64,000 nucleotides of DNA from CBDFMG01 sp965221205 [NCBI: bacterium] (GTDB taxonomy: Bacteria; SM23-31), in NCBI GenBank assembly GCA_965221205.1, contig OZ244870.1, forward strand, positions 2,790,001 to 2,854,000, given 5' to 3'. The position numbers and the translations under genes were made by a program. Shown in pieces: positions 58,835-64,000 of the stretch (within the stretch, counting starts at the first letter, position 1; each line of letters opens with the position of its first letter). Below the pieces are notes generated by a model. That model saw only the letters and a program-made list of their open reading frames with translations, ran no database searches and was not told the DNA's origin.

Positions 58835-59339
58835 GGGAGCGGCTCCTTGTTTCCTGGGCCGCGCGACCGGTGGTCAAAATAGGAAGCGGTCGCAGCGGTG
58901 ATTGCATAAGGAAGCCGTGCAGCGGGGTGGCGACCGGGTGAACCGTAAGGTTCTGTATCCACGGGCGTTTCCGCCGGTTCATGCACTGGCAAACGCTGAC
59001 CGGAAGAGCATCACCGATGTGTCAGATGTGAGATATAAATGCCGAAGGGCGTCCTCAGCGCGCGACAGGATGAGCGTCACCGGCATCGCGATGAAGACGA
59101 AGGGCGACAGACGGTCCGCCAGTGCTCAATCACATAATGCGCACTGGCCCGTTCATCGTCGGTGGCGATCTGCGCAATGATCGATGCGCGAGGGCGGCTG
59201 GACTTGCACGCCGTGCTACGCTCGGCGGCAACAGGAAACATGAAACCGATGATGGCAGCCTAGATCTATGTCAGCGATCTGCGGCAGGTGCGCGCATTGG
59301 GTGGTACGATCGGGACGTGGGCTGTCTTGAATCCGGGCG
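58835..59339. other. GC-rich island stretch without a supportable gene
   Basis: GC is far above the chromosomal level. Several frames stay open by composition alone, but none has a good start, ribosome-binding site or recognisable domain. It may be the degraded 3' portion of the integrated element. Confidence 0.4.
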
Positions 59340-60263
59340 TTACTCGCCCGCTTGGGTGCGGATCGGGAAGTCAAGCTGACAGTGGTTGCATGTGCGACCG
59401 ATAGGCACCCGTTGGCGCACCCTCTCACAATGGCTACAGCCGTACTTCCCAAAGAACCACAGAGCTGGATCGAGCGCCGCGCATGTGCCGATGATTTCCA
59501 ACGGTCCACCGATTCTCGCAACCGCAACCGCAGTGTGCCAAGCAGATTGGATCTCCGGTTTGGCCTCTTTGAGTTGAAGGCTCCGCGTGTCCGTCACCCC
59601 TAGGTTCTCGGTAGCACGACGAACTTGCACATCTACCGCGACGGGAACGGCATCCATGTGGTCGATCTTGGCCCCTCCCGGGTACGCCATGATCCGCACC
59701 CACATCGGCCCGATCTTGGGACCGCGGAGCATTGGAAATCGGGGCCGATCCGCGCGGTCACAGCTCCGTAGCTCCCTGAGCAACTCCTTGGCGTTTCCAA
59801 CGCCGCGGTCGATCACCCGGAACACCGAACCGCTTCCAGAGGCCAAGCTGCCGGCAATGCTACGCCAAGCTTCAGAATCTGGCCTGTGGCGCTGGCTGAC
59901 GCCGCTATCAGACAGCAGAGCGAGAAGTGTGCTGAACGGCATGGCTGACACCTCGGCCGGATCGAAGATCTGCGGATGCAATTCAAAAAGCTTGACACCG
60001 GCACGCCACAGGCGCACGGCGTCTCGCGCGCGGTCCATAGCCGAAACGAAAGTCAAAAATAGGCGCACTTCTCGTTCCGATACGTCGGCAGCGCGCAGTT
60101 TCAGCACGCATTCAACTTCCGGCATTTGCGACCACGCGTTACCCGACCCCATGCCTCTCGCAGAGAGGTCAAGACGGGCGTCGTAGAAATCGTTAGCGAT
60201 CATTTCGGCCAATCGTGCCGTATCGGTTTCCTTGGAGCACATAGAACTGGACAGCGTCATCAT
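59340..60263 (-). CDS. Helix-hairpin-helix DNA glycosylase-like protein with C-terminal four-Cys cluster
   Basis: 307 residues from the ATG at 60263, which overlaps the DUF6884 stop (ATGA). The N-terminal ~150 residues are helical. Residues ~185-240 hold a helix-hairpin-helix and the start of a glycosylase-like active site: FPMLRGPKIGPMWVRIMAYP then AVPVAVDVQVRRATENLG. The Asp in VDVQV sits where HhH-GPD enzymes place their catalytic aspartate (VD.HV.R). The C-terminus DPALWFFGKYGCSHCERVRQ with RTCNHC gives C-x2-C-x12-C-x2-C. This spacing differs from the C-x6-C-x2-C-x5-C iron-sulfur loop of EndoIII/MutY, so zinc is as likely as Fe-S. Predicted to recognise or excise modified or foreign DNA bases. 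GC-rich, unlike flanking chromosome. Confidence 0.6.
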   Translation of the reverse strand: MMTLSSSMCSKETDTARLAEMIANDFYDARLDLSARGMGSGNAWSQMPEVECVLKLRAADVSEREVRLFLTFVSAMDRARDAVRLWRAGVKLFELHPQIFDPAEVSAMPFSTLLALLSDSGVSQRHRPDSEAWRSIAGSLASGSGSVFRVIDRGVGNAKELLRELRSCDRADRPRFPMLRGPKIGPMWVRIMAYPGGAKIDHMDAVPVAVDVQVRRATENLGVTDTRSLQLKEAKPEIQSAWHTAVAVARIGGPLEIIGTCAALDPALWFFGKYGCSHCERVRQRVPIGRTCNHCQLDFPIRTQAGE

Positions 60264-60741
60264 TGCAGGGAATCCAAAGTCAAATGCTCTCGATACCATG
60301 CGCATTGCGGCCCGATACCAACCACCCGCGCCAGTGGCCGGCGAATAATCGCACCAGCATCGCTCAGCCCGTTCTCCAAGCCGAACTCAACGTAGCGCTT
60401 GCCCGCATATGGATATCGATAACTGTTCCTCGCAGCGAGGGGAACTTCACTATCAAATCGTCCAGGACACCCTGCGACCATGCGCGACACTTACTCGTCG
60501 GTAGGTCGGCCAGCGCCAAGTCATATGGAGCAATCTTAGTTTCGGGAGCCAGTAGACCGTGTTTGGCACTCAGTATGTACCACGGAAAGCCAGACCGCTC
60601 CGCGTAGGCCCGTCGGCAACGCCAGAGCGGTGAATTGTAGAGATCTTTGGCGGTTCTGGTGTGACTGTGTTTGGACTTGACGCATCCGACCAGGATCAGA
60701 TTAGCCAATGCTTGGTTCCGGGGCATCTTCAGTATAATCAT
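60260..60741 (-). CDS. DUF6884 family protein with one frameshift
   Basis: Start at 60741 (MIILKMPRNQALANLIL), overlapping the stop of the 50-residue gene by ATGA. The domain shows LVGCVKSKHSHTRTAKDLYN, SPLWRCRRAYAERSGFPWYI and LSAKHGLLAPETKIAPYD, the GC.k.K........A.dLY.S..F......A......w.ILSAkyGLl.P...i..Y pattern of DUF6884, which resembles the C-terminal part of archaeosine transglycosylase/DpdA-like and YaaA-like proteins. The reading breaks after TVIDIH near 60412, where CATATG occurs. Removing AT restores IDIHAGKRYVEFGLENGLSD and a run to the stop at 60260. Intact length is about 160 residues. Function unknown, probably nucleic-acid-base related. Confidence 0.65.
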
Positions 60742-60890
60742 TGAAGGTAAGCCTTGTCTGGGCGTTTATAGCTTTTGACAGGTTCACCACTGTCGACTAT
60801 CAAATTGCCGTCCTTGTCCCACATGGTAAACTTGTAACCCTCGTCCCGTCTCATGTCTATTTCTGCTTTTGTTCTTTTCCTGTCTGGCAT
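60738..60890 (-). CDS. 50-residue conserved-looking small protein
   Basis: A short gene with an excellent ribosome-binding site: AAGGAGGAAAG directly before the ATG at 60890. It reads MPDRKRTKAEIDMRRDEGYK, FTMWDKDGNLIVDSGEPVKS and YKRPDKAYLQ. The stop (60738-60740) overlaps the start of DUF6884. It is basic and polar, with a D.DGN hairpin-like centre. I do not recognise a family. Position between DUF488 and DUF6884 and the ATGA coupling suggest it is part of the same functional unit. Confidence 0.65.
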   Translation of the reverse strand: MPDRKRTKAEIDMRRDEGYKFTMWDKDGNLIVDSGEPVKSYKRPDKAYLQ

Positions 60891-61161
60891 CTTTCCTCCT
60901 TGCCTTTTTCATAATCTCTATTGAAGTACTGTATAAACTTTGTCGAGTGTGCTCTAAAAAATCCGCTTGTGTCGGTACGTAGCTCTCGCCGTCCTTCCCA
61001 GCGATATGCCTTACCTTCACGTTATATTTTGAAAACAATCGCCGTGCTATTTCCAAGTGTCGGTGGCAATTGTAATAGTCCTTTTCTGTACATAACAGTA
61101 AAACAACCCTCTTGTCACCTTCCCGTTTTACGTATTCAATAGCTTCATCTTCAATTATCAA
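60784..61161 (-). CDS. DUF488 C-terminal domain, N-terminally incomplete
   Basis: Recognisable is the end of a DUF488 protein: REGDKRVVLLLCTEKDYYNC then HRHLEIARRL and a GVEV-like VKVRHI. This is the VaLlCaEkdp..CHR..ia pattern with the conserved Cys and CHR. The N-terminal half (YTIGHS... and the ...FPRS... loop) is missing; the frame opens just upstream at about 61210 after a stop. Toward the C-terminus, another frame (FIQYFNRDYEKGKEE) looks more natural from about 60950, so a further shift is possible; the nominal frame overlaps the 50-residue gene. DUF488 proteins accompany nucleic-acid genes and are thought to be enzymes of unknown activity. Probably a decayed gene of the island operon. 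Confidence 0.55.
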   Translation of the reverse strand: MIIEDEAIEYVKREGDKRVVLLLCTEKDYYNCHRHLEIARRLFSKYNVKVRHIAGKDGESYVPTQADFLEHTRQSLYSTSIEIMKKARRKDARQEKNKSRNRHETGRGLQVYHVGQGRQFDSRQW

Positions 61162-61257
61162 ATGCCAGCCTAATCCTTTTCGCCACGTGTACTTACAAGG
61201 CAGCCATTTTGCTATTTCGGATATTTATATTCTAGAATCTCTGTAAATTCGACACCA

Positions 61258-62274
61258 TTACTGCACTGTAATGGCCATCGGAAATGTCCATGTGTCCCAT
61301 ACCAGGAGCAGTTGTCCGGTATTGGTAGTTGTCCCCGGAAAAACATATTCGAGGAGTTCTTCTGTTTCCTCTCCAATTTCAGTCTCGACATCGATTCGGA
61401 GCACATCATTTCCCTCCGGATATGGCGTTCCCGGCACATCTGCTTCACTGCTGAAGATAAGAGTTGCCTGTCCTTCTTCTCTCGGAATGAGCCAGAAACC
61501 ATATTTTCCCGCAGCAAGCGGTTGTCCATTTAGCGTTACGTTTTTGCTGAATTCTATTGTTGTTGCATCATTGGCGCCCGTCCGCCAAACTTCGTCAAAC
61601 GGGACAAGTTCTCCGAAAATATTTCTGCCACGAACAGCAGGTCTATGATAATGAACGGTAACTTCTGTTGTCATAATGGTATTCATGACTGCCGCTTTAA
61701 GACTGGGCATCACTTCTTCATCGTTTTCCAGTGTTTCGATGGCAATCGGGAGCCTGATTGTATCCCATGTCAGCACCAATACGCCTTCCTGTTCACTGGC
61801 TTCAGGGAAATAGTACTCGAGGCGTTCTCTCGACTCACGCTGCGATGCCTGAGCAGTGACACGCAGTACGTCACTCCCTTCGGGATAGGTTGCTCCCCAC
61901 ACATCGTTCGCACTGCTGAATATGAGCGTCCACTCACCCGATTCCTCGGGAATGACCCAAAATCCATACTTACCGGCATCAAGCTGTTCTCCTTGCACCA
62001 GAACTGCCTTGCTGAATTCTATTGTTGTTGCCTCATTGGCTCCTGCCCTCCATGGCTCACCATAAGGCACCAAATCTCCAAAAATTACTCTGTCCCGTTT
62101 TGCCGGGCTGTGGTATTCAACCGTGACATCTGTTGTACCTATAGTCTGCATTACCATCGACTTCGTACTGGGTTTCACCTCCTCACTAACAGCTATGCCT
62201 CCTGCATCTCCCGAACATGAAATCACAAGCAAACAGAATATAAGAAATCCTGATAGTAATTTATACATAATCAA
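61258..62274 (-). CDS. Lipoprotein with two DUF2911 domains
   Basis: 338 residues. A lipoprotein signal ends in LLVISCSG (Cys about residue 20). Two similar domains of ~140 residues follow, each with the DUF2911 pattern: VEYHSPAKRDRVIFGDLVPY, EPWRAGANEATTIEFSK, LDAGKYGFWVIPEE and WTLIFSSANDVWG in the first, and VHYHRPAVRGRNIFGELVPF, EVWRTGANDATTIEFSK and LAAGKYGFWLIPRE in the second. DUF2911 is a beta-sandwich common in FCB lipoproteins; function unknown. The tandem duplication within one gene is less usual. Intact; no clear operon partner. Confidence 0.9.
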   Translation of the reverse strand: MIMYKLLSGFLIFCLLVISCSGDAGGIAVSEEVKPSTKSMVMQTIGTTDVTVEYHSPAKRDRVIFGDLVPYGEPWRAGANEATTIEFSKAVLVQGEQLDAGKYGFWVIPEESGEWTLIFSSANDVWGATYPEGSDVLRVTAQASQRESRERLEYYFPEASEQEGVLVLTWDTIRLPIAIETLENDEEVMPSLKAAVMNTIMTTEVTVHYHRPAVRGRNIFGELVPFDEVWRTGANDATTIEFSKNVTLNGQPLAAGKYGFWLIPREEGQATLIFSSEADVPGTPYPEGNDVLRIDVETEIGEETEELLEYVFPGTTTNTGQLLLVWDTWTFPMAITVQ

Positions 62275-62611
62275 ACCTCCAATTACTTTAAGTTTGTTAC
62301 TATTATATTGATCAATAGTTTTTATTAATCGTCAGAAATATCTAATAAATAGATGTTCAAAAATGTGCCTTGGTGTGAATCTGTAAATTTAATGAGATGA
62401 TATAGATTTGCGGATACCAAAATAATGTTATTCTGAGTAGTATGCAACAAAAAATTTAACTATCTACAAAGTCAATTATAGATGATTGATGAAGAAAGAA
62501 GTGAATTGTACGAGAGTTTACACAAATTTAGGATTACCGAGGCAATCAGGAGAAGTAAGGGGAAATGCAGAAGATATCACCTGTGGAACTTAGGCGATTT
62601 CATGAATAGTA
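62275..62611. other. Intergenic region with a possible 58-codon plus-strand ORF
   Basis: Mostly AT-rich. At 62482-62658 a plus-strand frame reads MIDEERSELYESLHKFRITE, AIRRSKGKCRRYHLWN and ends QNQAHC. The charged helical composition is protein-like, but there is no strong ribosome-binding site and it overlaps the 3' end of the small minus-strand ORF that ends at 62612. I regard it as unproven. Confidence 0.25.
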
Positions 62612-62806
62612 TTAATTATGATAAAACGGTATGGAAGCAAAATCAAGCGCATTGCTAAGAACAGCCATTTCTACATCAATAATTTTTCTCTCACCGAAAT
62701 TATTCACTAATATAATAGTTACAACCTGATCTTCAATACTGATATACTCTATATTCTTAACATGATCTTTTGAAAGCGATTTTGTTGAAGTAAAGTGCGC
62801 AGTCAT
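62612..62806 (-). CDS. Small protein of unknown function (64 residues)
   Basis: The ATG at 62806 is preceded by GGAGAGGAAATCAAA, a good ribosome-binding site; the frame itself extends to 62884. The product reads MTAHFTSTKSLSKDHVKNIE, YISIEDQVVTIILVNNFGER, KIIDVEMAVLSNALDFASIP and FYHN. Alternating hydrophobic residues suggest a small beta-sheet-plus-helix domain. No family recognised; no clear neighbours in an operon. Confidence 0.4.
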   Translation of the reverse strand: MTAHFTSTKSLSKDHVKNIEYISIEDQVVTIILVNNFGERKIIDVEMAVLSNALDFASIPFYHN

Positions 62807-63027
62807 TTTGATTTCCTCTCCATATTTATACGTAGTGTTTAATGGGTAAAAAGGCAAACGCCGTGCCATTGTAACGTATGACACAATACAATCTTATCTT
62901 TCTAACTCAATAATCTCGAAAATGGTTAGTGGCCATTATATTGAAAGTGATAATAACTAATAATTATGTACAGATTTTTGTACAGTTGTCTAAATCGAGT
63001 CAATTGTGGAGTAAAATGTGATGGATA

Positions 63028-64000
63028 TTAATTTACAAATTCTACCTCTGAAACATTTTCCAATTTGGCAGAGATTGATTTGAGGCGGGTTTTCTGAAGA
63101 AGAACTGTATCTGCGATTGAATCCAGATTTTCACCGGGGAACGCCCTCTTTTTTGATAGCTCGAGACAATAATCCATTCCTTCTTCGAGATTGCTTTTGA
63201 ATTGATGCAGGGTTTCGATCTCTTTTGGAGCGTTACCGCAACTATTTACTTTTTTTTCAAAAAAATCAACATACATTTCAATTTCGCTAGCAAACATATG
63301 GGGCCGCTCGGGCGGTACTAATGATTTGCCTCTCCCGTATATATGGTCAACCATTTCCATCAATGAATACGTTTCATTAAACCATGCAATATTCGGACCG
63401 GGGCAAATTGACGGAGGTGTACTCTTATTTCCATTTGATATTCCAAGTTTTATCAATGCACCATTGCCCAAATGATCACATATGCAGGTTTTTTCTACGA
63501 TCTCCGTAAACCGATTTTCATACTCACCATTTAGATCAGGCATTCTGTTTAATTCATCTAATTTCAATGTCTGATACTCTTTAGAGGCAAGACAAATCGG
63601 CACATCGGTGAACTCGGTATTGGAAACAAGAAATCCTTTCGGACATGGTGAACCAGGTGTACTTTTATTTATTCTATCCTTTGTCCATAATTCCGAGCCA
63701 GAATTTTTTACGTTATTAAACGGAACACCTATGGGAGATACATTGCTCAAATACAACTCATCTTTTCCAGCTTTTTTTAACAAATCAACAGTTGGATCAT
63801 CTACACAGGTAGCTTCCGGAACCAGTAAAAAAGGAGAGGCTAAGCCGGTACGGTCCAATTTGAAATCCTCCAGAAGTCTGCAGATTTCACCGTTGTTCCC
63901 AATTCCACCTTGAACAGTAATGAGCGATCTTTCTTTCAGGTTGCTATCAGGAAACTCCTTATCCATTTTTTTATAATACACCTGCACCTGCTGCTGAAAT
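63028..64000 (-). CDS. Conserved protein with nitronate-monooxygenase-like GGIG motif, partial
   Basis: The frame is open to the window edge, so the N-terminus is missing. Visible residues contain ITVQGGIGNNGEICRLLEDF, TGLASPFLLVPEATCVDDPT, LSNVSPIGVPFNNVKNSG, GSPCPKGFLVSNTEF and ICDHLGNGALIK. QGGIG, followed by a region of the GxGSPFLlvpEATsvd type, recalls the phosphate-binding end of TIM barrels such as nitronate monooxygenases and IMP-dehydrogenase-like enzymes. The later Cys-rich and helical C-terminus is distinctive, and I recall similar uncharacterised proteins in Bacteroidota. Specific function unknown. Confidence 0.55.
   Translation of the reverse strand, partial: FQQQVQVYYKKMDKEFPDSNLKERSLITVQGGIGNNGEICRLLEDFKLDRTGLASPFLLVPEATCVDDPTVDLLKKAGKDELYLSNVSPIGVPFNNVKNSGSELWTKDRINKSTPGSPCPKGFLVSNTEFTDVPICLASKEYQTLKLDELNRMPDLNGEYENRFTEIVEKTCICDHLGNGALIKLGISNGNKSTPPSICPGPNIAWFNETYSLMEMVDHIYGRGKSLVPPERPHMFASEIEMYVDFFEKKVNSCGNAPKEIETLHQFKSNLEEGMDYCLELSKKRAFPGENLDSIADTVLLQKTRLKSISAKLENVSEVEFVN

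Noticed and set aside
58835-59339. High-GC open frames as phage genes
   Set aside because: Long open frames are expected in GC-rich DNA; none shows a start signal or a recognisable domain.
1-64000. tRNA, rRNA genes or CRISPR arrays
   Set aside because: None seen on a read-through by eye; no spaced direct repeats of CRISPR type and no cloverleaf-like block with a convincing T-loop.

Overview
The window is an AT-rich bacterial chromosome segment (roughly 40% GC by eye), probably from a marine member of the FCB group such as Candidatus Neomarinimicrobiota, Calditrichota or a relative. The reasons are: a type IX secretion C-terminal sorting domain on a giant fibronectin-III surface protein; many secreted peptidases and amidohydrolases of kinds common in those groups (M14, M24, DUF885, MBL, S15, DUF2911); and a lutABC plus LctP lactate system. 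The assignment is an inference from gene content; no marker gene such as 16S rRNA is present.

Layout. 1-7.1 kb: remnants of an amidohydrolase, an enolase-superfamily enzyme and an S15 hydrolase, an N-terminally short GH43-like protein, an intact secreted amidohydrolase, a SET-domain pseudogene and an M24 peptidase pseudogene. 7.5-15.9 kb: an intact enolase-superfamily enzyme, then a minus-strand glycan operon (GT39-like membrane transferase, UDP-GlcNAc 2-epimerase, GT2, asparagine-synthase-like amidotransferase, toroid-like protein). 16.5-30.5 kb: DUF4202, two decayed TPR genes, an RTX-repeat secreted protein, M14 and DUF885 peptidases, a broken MBL hydrolase, lactate permease, aldo/keto reductase. 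30.6-34.1 kb: two more M24 pseudogenes separated by an IS1595-like element. 34.2-42.2 kb: APC permease with an EIIA-like tail, YjbQ, M14, the three-gene proton-translocating transhydrogenase operon, a thioesterase. 42.4-49.6 kb: the decayed FN3 giant, carrying a second, inverted copy of the IS. 49.6-53.3 kb: a higher-GC insert with a sacsin/NO VEIN-like ATPase and a DUF3883 protein, bounded by a 247-bp direct repeat. 53.7-58.4 kb: lutABC and typA. 58.5-61.2 kb: a strongly GC-rich island with an integrase fragment and an operon of DUF488, a 50-residue protein, DUF6884 and a helix-hairpin-helix glycosylase-like protein. 61.2-64 kb: a double-DUF2911 lipoprotein, two tiny ORFs and a partial conserved protein.

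The core metabolic story is coherent: LctP imports lactate, LutABC oxidises it, the transhydrogenase adjusts NADPH, and secreted peptidases supply amino acids that an APC permease can import. The surface is glycosylated by the glycan operon, and the FN3 giant would once have been exported by T9SS.

The most striking property is pervasive but selective gene decay: at least fifteen genes carry frameshifts, in-frame stops or deletions, beside long intact genes. Several lesions can be read to the base: an 8-bp tandem duplication, a CG-dinucleotide expansion, an AT insertion, and TGA stops at expected Arg and Trp codons. The most promising candidates for undescribed systems are the ATPase/DUF3883 cassette and the HhH-DUF6884-DUF488 operon. 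Both look imported and defence-like, and each has one simple frameshift that should be confirmed in raw reads.
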